Source of the DNA: Amycolatopsis nalaikhensis
GTDB taxonomy: Bacteria; Actinomycetota; Actinomycetes; Mycobacteriales; Pseudonocardiaceae
Direction of reading: 5' to 3'
Length of the DNA: 64,000 nucleotides
Assembly (NCBI RefSeq): GCF_030264295.1
Contig: NZ_CP127173.1
Location: 7,943,501 to 8,007,500, forward strand
In this document: positions 34,184 through 41,641 of the stretch, one piece after another
Layout of the letters: each line of letters opens with the position of its first letter
Position numbering within the stretch: the stretch's first letter is position 1
Position numbers and translations under genes: made by a program
The notes under the pieces: generated by a model
What the model saw: the letters and a program-made list of their open reading frames with translations, nothing else
What the model was told of the DNA's origin: nothing
Database searches by the model: none

Positions 34184-35497
34184 ATGGCGACGCTGTCCGG
34201 CCGGACGAGGTTCCGCTATTCGCTCGGCTCGTTCGTCACCGGGTCCTTCGGCACGGTCCCCGGCCTCGTGCTCGTCAAGTACCTGACCGACACCATGGCG
34301 GTGCCGGCGGGCTGGGCCGCCGCGATCGTGTTCGTGCCCAAGGCCTGGGACGTGCTGTTCAACCCGGTCGCCGGCCGGCTGTCCGACGCCGACCTGCTCA
34401 AGACCGGCAGCCGCCGCCGCTTCCTGCTGATCGGCGGCATCGGCGTGGCCATCCTGTTCGCGGCGATGTTCGCCCACCCCGGCTTCGGCGACCCGCTGCC
34501 GGACGCGCTCTACGTGGCGATCGCGTTCGCCGCCTGCGCCACGGCGTACGCGTTGTTCCAGGTGCCGTTCAACGCGCTGCCCGCGGAACTGACCGAAGAC
34601 GCGACCGAGCGCACGAAGCTCACCAGCGTCCGGATCGGCGTGCTGGCCGTGACGATCCTGGTCTGCGGTGGCGGCGCCCCGGCGATCAGCACGGGGATCG
34701 GCGGGGTCGCAGGCTACCGGATCATGGCCGTGGTGATCGGGCTGATCGTGCTGGCCGCGACGCTGCTGGTGTACTTCGGGCTGAAGGACGCCCCGGTCGG
34801 CTCGCTGCGGCCCAACACGGTGAGCCTCAAGGAGCTGGTGCGGACGCTCACCGCGTGGCGGCCGTTCCGGTGGCTGCTCGGCACGTACTTCATCCAGGCG
34901 CTCGGGATCGGCACGGTGCTCGCCGCGATCCCGTTCTTCGCCCAGCGCATCCTCGGCGACGAGGGCTACGGCACGATCCTGTTCGTCATCTTCGTCGGCC
35001 CGGCGCTGGTCACCATGCCGCTGTGGCCCCGGCTGGGCGACCGCGTCGGCAAGCTCAACGGTTTCCGGCTGGCCACCGCGGCGTTCGCGATCGGGCTGCT
35101 CGGGCTGGTCTTCGCCCGGGAGCTGCCGCTGGTCGTGTCCTTCGTGTTCGTGGCGCTGTGCGGGGTCGGGTACGCCGGGATTTCGGTGTTCCCGCTGGCG
35201 ATCCTGCCCGACCTGATCACGGCCGAGGAGGAGCGCACCGGCGAGACCCGCGCGGGGATCGCGGCCGGTGTGTGGACGGCGGGGGAGACGCTCGGGCTGG
35301 CGTTCGGCGGCGGACTGTGGGCTTTGATCCTCGCCGTCGGCGGGTACGTGTCGAGCACGGACGCGACGGCGAACCAGCCGCACAGCGCGATCCTGGCGAT
35401 CCTGATCGGGGCGTCGGTCATCCCCGGCGTGCTGATCGCCTTGGCCCTGCCGCTGCTGCGGCGCTCGGTGCTGGAGCCGCGTCATGAACCCGCCTGA
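34184..35497 (+). CDS. MFS_2/GPH-type transporter
   Basis: 437-aa, about twelve-helix carrier of the glycoside-pentoside-hexuronide (MFS_2) branch: it opens RYSLGSFVTGSFGTVPGLVL, then KAWDVLFNPVAGRLSD between helices 2 and 3, and GDRVGKLNGF in the central loop. In bacteria many members carry sugars with a cation, but the same family holds the animal lysolipid and sphingosine-1-phosphate carriers MFSD2A and MFSD2B. Perfect ribosome site GAGGAGG. Its 3' end overlaps the S1P-lyase-like gene by 14 bp, so uptake of a sphingoid base or its phosphate is an attractive inference. Confidence 0.88.
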   Translation: MATLSGRTRFRYSLGSFVTGSFGTVPGLVLVKYLTDTMAVPAGWAAAIVFVPKAWDVLFNPVAGRLSDADLLKTGSRRRFLLIGGIGVAILFAAMFAHPGFGDPLPDALYVAIAFAACATAYALFQVPFNALPAELTEDATERTKLTSVRIGVLAVTILVCGGGAPAISTGIGGVAGYRIMAVVIGLIVLAATLLVYFGLKDAPVGSLRPNTVSLKELVRTLTAWRPFRWLLGTYFIQALGIGTVLAAIPFFAQRILGDEGYGTILFVIFVGPALVTMPLWPRLGDRVGKLNGFRLATAAFAIGLLGLVFARELPLVVSFVFVALCGVGYAGISVFPLAILPDLITAEEERTGETRAGIAAGVWTAGETLGLAFGGGLWALILAVGGYVSSTDATANQPHSAILAILIGASVIPGVLIALALPLLRRSVLEPRHEPA

Positions 35498-36893
35498 GGA
35501 CGTCCTCGCCGCGCTGCGCGAGCTGCGCGCGGGCGACCTGCCGACGCACGGCGGCCGCACCCTGGCCTACGTCTACGACAGCGGACTGTCCGAAGTGGAC
35601 TCCCTCGGCGCGGCGGCGCACGCGCTGGCGTCGTCGGCCAACGGCCTCGACCCGACGGCGTTCCCCAGCCTGCTGCAGATGGAGAACGACCTCGTGGCCG
35701 AGGCCGCGAGCCTGCTCGGCGGCGTCCCGGGCGTGGTCGGGGCGGTGACCTCGGGCGGGACGGAGTCGTGCCTGCTGGCCGTGCTCGCCGCGCGCGACGA
35801 CCGGCCCGCGCCGTCGATCGTGCTGCCGACCACCGCGCACGCGGCGTTCCACAAGGCCGCGCACCTGTTCGGGCTGCGCCGGATCGACGTCCCGGTCGAC
35901 CCGGTGACGTTCCGCGCCGACCCGGCGGCGATGGCCGCGGCGATCGACGACTCGACGGTCCTGGTGGTGGCGAGCGCGCCGTCCTACGCGCACGGTGTGC
36001 TCGACCCGATCCCGGAGGTCGCGGCGGCGGCCCGCGAGCGGGGCGTCCGGATGCACGTCGACGCCTGCATCGGTGGCTGGGTGCTGCCGTACTTCGCGCG
36101 GCTGGGCGCCGACGTCCCGCCGTTCGACTTCCGCGTTCCCGGCGTCACGAGCATCTCGGTGGACCTGCACAAGTACGCGTACTGCCCGAAGGGGACGTCG
36201 GTGCTGCTGCACGCATCGGCCGAGCTGCGGCGTTCGCACTACTTCGCGAGCGCCTCGTGGCCCGGGTACACGATGCTGAACACGACGATCCAGAGCACGC
36301 GCTCGGGCGGCCCGCTCGCGGCGGCCTGGGCGGTGGTGAACCACCTCGGTCCGGACGGCTACCTCCAGCTGGCGGCGTCGACCCGGGAAGCGGTTTCCCG
36401 GATCCGCTCCGGCATCACGGAGATCGACGGCCTGCGGGTACTGGGCGACCCGATCTCGACGCTGATCGCGTTCACCGGCGACGACGGTTTCGACCTGTTC
36501 ACCGTGGCCGACGAGATGAAGGCACGCGGCTGGTACGTCCAGCCGCAGTTCGCGCACCTGTCGTCCCCGGTGAACCTGCACCTGACGGTGACGGCGGCCA
36601 ACCACGGCAGCGAGAAGGAGTTCCTGGCCGACTTGGCGGCCTCAGTGGACGCGGCGCGCGCGGCGGGCCCGGTGGTCGTCGACCCGGCGGTGGCCGAGTT
36701 CGTCGCGGCCCTGGATCCGGCGACGCTGACGCCGGAACAGTTCGCGGGCCTGCTGGCGGCGGCGGGCCTCGGCGGCGCTTCTGGCCTCCCCGACCGCATG
36801 GCCCCGATCAACGCCCTCCTCGCGACGGCGCCGGCGCCCCTGCGCGAACGCCTCCTCCTGGAGTTCCTCGGCGCGCTCTACACCCCGTCGTGA
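35484..36893 (+). CDS. Sphingosine-1-phosphate lyase-like PLP aldolase
   Basis: 469-aa PLP enzyme of the group II decarboxylase fold that resembles S1P lyase more than glutamate decarboxylases. S1P-lyase-type blocks in order: GAVTSGGTESCLLAV (88-101), TAHAAFHKAAHLFGL, PSYAHGVLDPIPEVA, MHVDACIGGW (Asp193), FDFRVPGVTSISVDLHKYAY with the PLP lysine at residue 230, then CPKGTSVLL. Expected reaction: S1P to a long-chain aldehyde plus phosphoethanolamine. Unlike eukaryotic lyases it has no N-terminal membrane anchor. ATG 35484 lies inside the transporter gene. Its stop codon lies in the left arm of the palindrome at 36887. A different beta-hydroxy amine substrate remains possible. Confidence 0.87.
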   Translation: MNPPEDVLAALRELRAGDLPTHGGRTLAYVYDSGLSEVDSLGAAAHALASSANGLDPTAFPSLLQMENDLVAEAASLLGGVPGVVGAVTSGGTESCLLAVLAARDDRPAPSIVLPTTAHAAFHKAAHLFGLRRIDVPVDPVTFRADPAAMAAAIDDSTVLVVASAPSYAHGVLDPIPEVAAAARERGVRMHVDACIGGWVLPYFARLGADVPPFDFRVPGVTSISVDLHKYAYCPKGTSVLLHASAELRRSHYFASASWPGYTMLNTTIQSTRSGGPLAAAWAVVNHLGPDGYLQLAASTREAVSRIRSGITEIDGLRVLGDPISTLIAFTGDDGFDLFTVADEMKARGWYVQPQFAHLSSPVNLHLTVTAANHGSEKEFLADLAASVDAARAAGPVVVDPAVAEFVAALDPATLTPEQFAGLLAAAGLGGASGLPDRMAPINALLATAPAPLRERLLLEFLGALYTPS

Positions 36894-36932
36894 GTGGCGA
36901 TTCGGGTTAGAACCCGAATCGCCACTCACGAC
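36887..36932. repeat. Perfect intergenic palindrome, GTCGTGAGTG family (copy 2)
   Basis: 22-bp arms 36887-36908 and 36911-36932, centre AG. The arms are identical to the core of copy 1 at 13315. It contains the stop codon of the S1P-lyase-like gene and ends 4 bp from the stop of the convergent gene at 36937, the expected place for a two-way terminator. Confidence 0.85.
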
Positions 36933-36936
36933 CGCC

Positions 36937-37209
36937 TCACTGGTTGCGGGAAGCCAGGCCCGCGGGGGCGGACTTGACCGCCGCGTGGATCGCGTCGGCG
37001 AGGGCCAGCGCGTCTTCTTCGGTGAGTTCGAGCGCGACCCTCGCCGAAGCGCCCAGCTCCGGGTTGCGGAAGTCGATGTTCACCGTGTGCGCGTACGGCG
37101 CGTGGACCGGGTGGTCGACGTACACGGTGCCTTCGCTCAGCCGGAACCAGCCGCGCGCACCCTTGCCGCTCCCTTCGAGCGTGAACTTCTCCGTCAGGTA
37201 AGTGCACAT
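36937..37209 (-). CDS. Small conserved protein, DUF6295-like
   Basis: 90-aa protein beginning MCTYLTEKFTLEGSGKGARG, with a central VDHPVHAPYAHTVNIDFRNP and an acidic helical end. I recognise it as the small actinobacterial family I know as DUF6295; no function is known to me. It starts 12 bp after the dienelactone hydrolase stop, with GAGAGGA as ribosome site, and is the last gene of the MarR-controlled unit. No signal peptide or membrane segment. Confidence 0.75.
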   Translation of the reverse strand: MCTYLTEKFTLEGSGKGARGWFRLSEGTVYVDHPVHAPYAHTVNIDFRNPELGASARVALELTEEDALALADAIHAAVKSAPAGLASRNQ

Positions 37210-37221
37210 GGTGCGGTCCTC

Positions 37222-37962
37222 TCAGGCGGTGAGCGTGCGGGAGTAGAAGTCGAGGATGCGGTCCCAGCCGTCCTTGGCGGCTTCCGGCCGGAAGCTCGGG
37301 CGGTCGACCGCGAAGAACGCGTGGCCCGCGCCCGCGTACGTGTGGAACTCGTGCTTCTTGCCCAGCTTCTCCAGCTCGGCCGCCAGCACGGCCACCTCGT
37401 CCGGGCTCGGGAACTGGTCCTCGGCACCGAAGATGCCCAGCAGCGGGCACGACAGCTGCGGGGCCAGCCCCAGCAGCGGCTTCATCTGCTTCATGGCCTC
37501 CGGCGGGTCGTTGACGACGAAGGCGCCGTAGCAGTCGACCGCCGCGTCGAGGTCCAGGGAGCAGGCGGACAGGAACGCCTGGCGCCCGCCCGAGCAGTAC
37601 CCGATCACGCCGATCCGGCCGTTCGCGTTCTCCAGCGCGCGCAGGTAGTCCGCGGCCCCGGAGACGTCGCCGACGAGCCGGTCGTCGGGGACGCCGCCCA
37701 GCGCGCGGACCGTCGCGGCCGCGTCGTCCGAGTCCGCTCCCGGCGCCTCGCGCGTGTACAGGTTGGGGCAGAGCGCGTTGTAGCCCTCGACGGCGAAGCG
37801 GCGCACGATCTCCTTCGTCGCCGCGTCGTAGCCGGGCATGTGGTGGATCACCACCACGCCGCCGCGCGGGGTCGCGTCGGTCGGCTTGGCCAGGTAGGCC
37901 TCGAGCTCGTCCCCGCCGTGGCCGCTGATGCTGACGGTCCCGGCGACGATCTCGTCGGTCAT
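37222..37962 (-). CDS. Dienelactone hydrolase family protein
   Basis: 246-aa alpha/beta hydrolase with a cysteine nucleophile: GYCSGGR (nucleophile elbow), Asp in FGAEDQFPSP and His in GAGHAFF form the triad of carboxymethylenebutenolidase-type enzymes. It opens ISGHGGDELEAYLAKP and has VVVIHHMPGYD in the oxyanion region. ATG 37962 overlaps the efflux gene stop by 4 bp. In a MarR-efflux operon it may detoxify an aromatic-derived ester or lactone; the ring-cleavage genes that would make it a catabolic enzyme are not nearby. Confidence 0.9.
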   Translation of the reverse strand: MTDEIVAGTVSISGHGGDELEAYLAKPTDATPRGGVVVIHHMPGYDAATKEIVRRFAVEGYNALCPNLYTREAPGADSDDAAATVRALGGVPDDRLVGDVSGAADYLRALENANGRIGVIGYCSGGRQAFLSACSLDLDAAVDCYGAFVVNDPPEAMKQMKPLLGLAPQLSCPLLGIFGAEDQFPSPDEVAVLAAELEKLGKKHEFHTYAGAGHAFFAVDRPSFRPEAAKDGWDRILDFYSRTLTA

Positions 37963-39653
37963 CGGTTCTCCTTCGTTCCCTCGGGGGTGTGGAAGTAGCG
38001 CTTGCCGCGCGAGGCGGAGGCCACCGCGGCGACGACGGCCATCACGGCGGCCGCGGTGAACACGACGACGAGGCCGTGGTGGAACGGTCCGGAAACCAGC
38101 CGCGGGAAGAACTCGCCACCGGTGAGCTCCGCCCGGTCGGCCGGGTGCAGCCCGGCCAGGACGCCCGGGCCGAGCAGGTGCCCGACCGGGTTGCTGCCCA
38201 GGAACGCGGCGAACAGCGTGCTCACCGGCGGCAGCTGGGCGACGCCGTCGGCGACGGAGGCCGGGACGCCGTGGGCTTGCAGGCCGCTCGTGAGCGTCTG
38301 CGGCAGCGACGACGCGAGCCCGGCGATCATCAGCGAGAAGAACACGCCGATCGACAGCGACGTCCCGGAGTTCTGGAACGTCGCCCGCATGCCGGAGGCG
38401 ACCCCGCGCTGCGCGGTCGGGACGCTGCTCATGATCGCCGAGGTGTTCGGCGCGGAGAACATGCCCTGGCCGATCCCGCTGACCACGAGCAGCGCGGCGA
38501 ACACGGGGTAGGGGAAGTCCACCGGCAGCGCGAGCAGCCCGAGGAACGCCGCCGCGACCAGCAGGAGCCCGCCGGTGGAGAACAGCCGCGCCCCGAACCG
38601 GTCGGAGAGGTAGCCCGACACCGGCCCGGCGACCAGGAACCCGACGGTCAGCGGCAGCAGGTAGATGCCCGCCCACAGCGGGGTCCGCTCGTAGTCGTAG
38701 CCGTGCAGGGGCAGCCAGATCCCCTGCAGCCAGATGATGAGCATGAACTGCATGCCACCACGAGCCACCGAGGTGAGCAACGCGGCGACGTTGCCCGCGG
38801 CGAACGCGCGGATCTTGAACAGGGAAAGCTGGAACATCGGGGCGGCGACGCGCGTCTCGATGACGCCGAAGAGCGCCAGCAGCAGGACACCCGCGCCGAT
38901 GCCGCCGAGCACCAGCGGGTTGCCCCAGCCGGTCGCGGCGCCGCCGTACGGCTGGATGCCGTAGGTGATCGCGGCGAGCAGGACCGCGGTGCCCGCGGCG
39001 AAGGTGACGTTGCCGCCCCAGTCGATCTTGGCGCGGCTCGGCGTGCCGACCTCGCGGAGGCTGCGGATCGACCAGATCGTGCCGAGCAGCCCGAACGGCA
39101 CGCTCACCCAGAACACCGCGCGCCAGTCGATCTCGGCGAGCAGCCCGCCGACGACCAGGCCGAGGAACTGCCCGGCCAGCGCGGTGATCTGGTTGACGCC
39201 CAGCGCCATGCCGCGCTGCCGCGCCGGGAAGGCGTCGGTGAGGATCGCCGCGGAGTTCGCGGTGAGCATCGAGCCGCCGACCGCCTGCACGATCCGCCAG
39301 CCGATCAGCCACAGCGCGCCGCCGCCGGCGTGGAAGGGGTCGAACGACAATGCCACCGACGCGGCGCTGAAGACGACGAAGCCGAGGTTGTACATCTTGA
39401 CCCGGCCGAACATGTCGCCGAGCCGTCCCAGCGTCACCACCAGCACGGCCTGCACCAGCAGGTAGCCGAGGATCATCCAGAGCAGGTAGCCGATGTTGCC
39501 GGGCGCGAGCGGGTCGAGGCCGATGCCGCGGAAGATGGCGGGCAGCGAGATGATGACGATCGAGCCGTCGAGCGCGGACATCAGCACGCCGAGCGTGGTG
39601 TTGGACAGCGCGACCCACTTGTAGCGGCTCGCCGGGGCCGCCGTCACGGTCAC
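37959..39653 (-). CDS. MFS drug-efflux transporter, DHA2 (EmrB/QacA) type
   Basis: 564-aa, about 14-helix proton antiporter. DHA2 marks: ALDGSIVIISLPAI in helix 1, LGRLGDMFGRVKMYNLGF (motif A loop), the helix-4 arginine in WRIVQAVGGSML and the motif-C-like LAGQFLGLVVGGLLAEIDWR. Start GTG 39653 overlaps the MarR stop (GTGA). Expected to export toxic organic compounds, with expression set by the MarR gene in front. Confidence 0.92.
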   Translation of the reverse strand: MTVTAAPASRYKWVALSNTTLGVLMSALDGSIVIISLPAIFRGIGLDPLAPGNIGYLLWMILGYLLVQAVLVVTLGRLGDMFGRVKMYNLGFVVFSAASVALSFDPFHAGGGALWLIGWRIVQAVGGSMLTANSAAILTDAFPARQRGMALGVNQITALAGQFLGLVVGGLLAEIDWRAVFWVSVPFGLLGTIWSIRSLREVGTPSRAKIDWGGNVTFAAGTAVLLAAITYGIQPYGGAATGWGNPLVLGGIGAGVLLLALFGVIETRVAAPMFQLSLFKIRAFAAGNVAALLTSVARGGMQFMLIIWLQGIWLPLHGYDYERTPLWAGIYLLPLTVGFLVAGPVSGYLSDRFGARLFSTGGLLLVAAAFLGLLALPVDFPYPVFAALLVVSGIGQGMFSAPNTSAIMSSVPTAQRGVASGMRATFQNSGTSLSIGVFFSLMIAGLASSLPQTLTSGLQAHGVPASVADGVAQLPPVSTLFAAFLGSNPVGHLLGPGVLAGLHPADRAELTGGEFFPRLVSGPFHHGLVVVFTAAAVMAVVAAVASASRGKRYFHTPEGTKENR

Positions 39654-40084
39654 AGCTCGTCCGCCAGCCGCTCGATCAGCGGGATGGCCGCGATCAGCTC
39701 GCGCTGCTCGGCCTCGGTGAACTTCTCGGCCAGCGCCGTCGCCATCTGCCGGGTCGTCCGCGAGCGGCGGTCGGTCAGCAGCCGGACCCCGGCTTCGGTG
39801 ACCGACATCAGCACCTTACGGCCGTCGGAGTCGTCCTTGCGCCGCTCGACCAGCCCGCGGTCCACCAGCCCGGCCAGGGTGACGCCCATGGCCTGCGGTT
39901 TCACGCGTTCGAGGTCGGCGAGGCAGCCGGGGGTGGCCGGGCCTTCCCGGTCGAGCCGCGAGAGGACCGAGCGCTCGGGCAGGGTCAGCTCCCCGACGAC
40001 GTAGCCCTGCCGCAGCCGCCGGACCAGACGCCCGAGGGCGACGCGCAGATCGGTGCTCGCCTGGAGGAGGTCCTCGTCGGTCAC
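39650..40084 (-). CDS. MarR-family repressor of its own efflux operon
   Basis: 144-aa winged-helix regulator: VVGELTLPERSVLSRLDREG, the recognition helix RVKPQAMGVTLAGLVDRGLV and the wing RRKDDSDGRKVLMSVTEAG are typical MarR. GTG 40084 chosen; TTG 40093 is also open. First gene of a unit running to 36937 with all junctions overlapping or within 12 bp. A 20-bp palindrome 16 bp ahead of the start is a very likely operator. Confidence 0.9.
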   Translation of the reverse strand: MTDEDLLQASTDLRVALGRLVRRLRQGYVVGELTLPERSVLSRLDREGPATPGCLADLERVKPQAMGVTLAGLVDRGLVERRKDDSDGRKVLMSVTEAGVRLLTDRRSRTTRQMATALAEKFTEAEQRELIAAIPLIERLADEL

Positions 40085-40100
40085 GATCGTCAACCTAGAC

Positions 40101-40120
40101 TGATAAACCTGGGTTTATCA
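40101..40120. promoter_or_regulatory. MarR operator palindrome
   Basis: TGATAAACCTGGGTTTATCA has perfect 9-bp arms around TG. It is AT-rich against a very GC-rich background and stands directly upstream of the marR-type gene, as expected for an autoregulatory site. Confidence 0.85.
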
Positions 40121-40134
40121 ACTCGGACGAAGCG

Positions 40135-40180
40135 GTCGTGAGTGTTTAGGGCGGTTAGAACCGCCCTAAACACTCACGAC
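40135..40180. repeat. Perfect intergenic palindrome, GTCGTGAGTG family (copy 3, variant arms)
   Basis: 22-bp arms 40135-40156 and 40159-40180, centre AG. It shares the outer GTCGTGAGTG and inner GGTT-AG-AACC with copies 1 and 2, but the middle of the arm differs (TTTAGGGC), with matching changes on the other side. It ends 2 bp from the stop of the cobW gene, so it may serve as that unit's terminator. Confidence 0.85.
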
Positions 40181-40182
40181 GG

Positions 40183-41241
40183 TCAGTGGACGTGCACCGG
40201 GTCCCACTCCGGGAACCGGTCTGGCCCGGTCGCCACCTCGCCGAGGCAGTCCCGCAACGCGGCGAGCAGCGCCTCGCCGTCGAGGTCGACGCCGATGAAC
40301 ACCAGCTCCTGCCGCGGTTCTCCGGCGACCCCCTGCGGCTCGAACCGCGCCACCGCGCCCGCCTGCGACCACAGCCCGGTCACCCCGGGCCGGGACGTCA
40401 GCGCGAAGAACCCCTTGGAGCGCAACACCGTCCCGAACTCGCCGGAGTCCAGGCGCCGCGTCACGAAGTCCCACAACGCCGCCGGGTCGAACGCCCGGGA
40501 CGCGCGGAACACCACGCTCGAGATCCCGTACTCCTCGGTCTCCGGCACGTGGTCGCCGTTCAGCTCCGCGACCCAGCCGGGCGCCTCCTGGGCCCGCTCC
40601 GCGTCGTAGCGTCCGGTGCCGAACACGCGCTCCAGCGGCACCTTCCCGAACCTGCCCGTGACGACGTCGGCGGCGGGGTTGAGCCGCCGCAACGTCGCCA
40701 CCAGGCGGTCCACGTCGGGCGCCGGGACCAGGTCGGTCTTGTTCAGCAGCAGGACGTCGGCGAACTCGACCTGGTCCACGAGCAGGTCACTGACCGTCCG
40801 CTCGTCGTCCTCGTACTGGTCCAGCCGCCGCTCGGCGAGGGAGTCCCCGGCGGCCAGCTCGCGGGCGAAGTTCGCCGCGTCCACCACCGTCACCATCGTG
40901 TCGAGGCGGGCCACCGCGCCGAGGAAGGTGAACGTCGCCGCCACCGGCATCGGCTCGGAGATCCCGCTCGACTCGATGAGCACGTGGTCGAACCGGTCGT
41001 CCGCGCACAAGGCCGCGACCTCGTCGAGCAGGTCTTCCCGCAGGGTGCAGCAGATGCACCCGTTGGTCAGCTCGACAAGGCGCTCCTGGGAGCGCACGAG
41101 CGCGGCGTCGATGTTCACCTCGCTCATGTCGTTGACGATCACCGCCACCCGCAGCCCCGCCCGGTTGGCGAGGATGTGGTTCAGCAGTGTCGTCTTGCCC
41201 GCGCCGAGGAAGCCGGACAGCACGGTGACCGGGACGGTCAC
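40183..41241 (-). CDS. CobW/COG0523-family GTPase, putative zinc metallochaperone
   Basis: 352-aa metal-chaperone GTPase. Walker A GFLGAGKTTLL, the metal-binding GCICCT (CxCC) motif, ESSGISEP and guanine-specificity NKTD are all intact, and a CobW C-terminal domain follows (from about residue 240). The COG0523 members in Zur regulons deliver zinc to client enzymes when zinc is scarce; the flanking zinc-free ribosomal protein genes support that here. GTG 41241 overlaps the rpmF stop, so it is the last gene of a four-gene unit (mrf-rpmE2-rpmF-cobW). Confidence 0.92.
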   Translation of the reverse strand: MTVPVTVLSGFLGAGKTTLLNHILANRAGLRVAVIVNDMSEVNIDAALVRSQERLVELTNGCICCTLREDLLDEVAALCADDRFDHVLIESSGISEPMPVAATFTFLGAVARLDTMVTVVDAANFARELAAGDSLAERRLDQYEDDERTVSDLLVDQVEFADVLLLNKTDLVPAPDVDRLVATLRRLNPAADVVTGRFGKVPLERVFGTGRYDAERAQEAPGWVAELNGDHVPETEEYGISSVVFRASRAFDPAALWDFVTRRLDSGEFGTVLRSKGFFALTSRPGVTGLWSQAGAVARFEPQGVAGEPRQELVFIGVDLDGEALLAALRDCLGEVATGPDRFPEWDPVHVH

Positions 41242-41387
41242 GAGTGGAAGTGCCGCATCAGGCGGCGCGGGACGAGCTGGACCTCGCCGTCGACCTTGAT
41301 CGGGACCAGGTCCACCGCGGCGGCCTTCCACTGCGACCGCCGGGACCGGGTGTTGCTGCGCGACTTCTTGCGCTTCGGGACGGCCAT
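41238..41387 (-). CDS. rpmF: Ribosomal protein bL32, cysteine-free form
   Basis: 49-aa bL32: MAVPKRKKSRSNTRSRRSQW is the family's N-terminus. The zinc-binding cysteines of the C+ form are absent, as in paralogues induced at low zinc. ATG overlaps the bL31 stop by one base (TGATG). Such paralogues replace zinc-bearing subunits and free zinc. Confidence 0.93.
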   Translation of the reverse strand: MAVPKRKKSRSNTRSRRSQWKAAAVDLVPIKVDGEVQLVPRRLMRHFHS

Positions 41388-41641
41388 CAGCGCTTCTCCC
41401 GCTTCCCGTAACGGCGGTGGAACTTCTCGACCTGGCCGGCGCTGTCCATGATCCGCTGGGTGCCGGTCCAGAACGGGTGCGACCACGAGCTGATGTCGAC
41501 CAGGACGAGCGGGTAGGTCCGGCCGTCGGACCACTCGATCGTCTTCTCGGAGGTGATGGTGGAGCGGGTCAGGAAACTGTCGCCGGTGGACGAGTCCTTG
41601 AACACGACGGGGTGGTAGTCGGGGTGGATTCCGTTCTTCAC
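41387..41641 (-). CDS. rpmE2: Ribosomal protein bL31 type B, cysteine-free
   Basis: 84-aa protein: it opens MKNGIHPDYHPVVFKDSSTG, has SWSHPFWTGTQRIMD in the middle and ends VEKFHRRYGKREKR. This is the type B form, with no CxxC. GTG 41641 overlaps the preceding gene's stop (GTGA). Second gene of the minus-strand zinc-starvation unit. Confidence 0.95.
   Translation of the reverse strand: MKNGIHPDYHPVVFKDSSTGDSFLTRSTITSEKTIEWSDGRTYPLVLVDISSWSHPFWTGTQRIMDSAGQVEKFHRRYGKREKR

Noticed and set aside
35484..36893. Glutamate or tyrosine decarboxylase identity for the PLP enzyme
   Set aside because: The blocks around the PLP lysine (FDFRVPGVTSISVDLHKY) and PSYAHGVLDPIPEVA follow S1P lyase, not GadB or TDC.
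37222..37962. Dienelactone hydrolase as part of an aromatic ring-cleavage pathway
   Set aside because: No catechol dioxygenase, cycloisomerase or maleylacetate reductase gene is nearby; the partners are an efflux pump and MarR.
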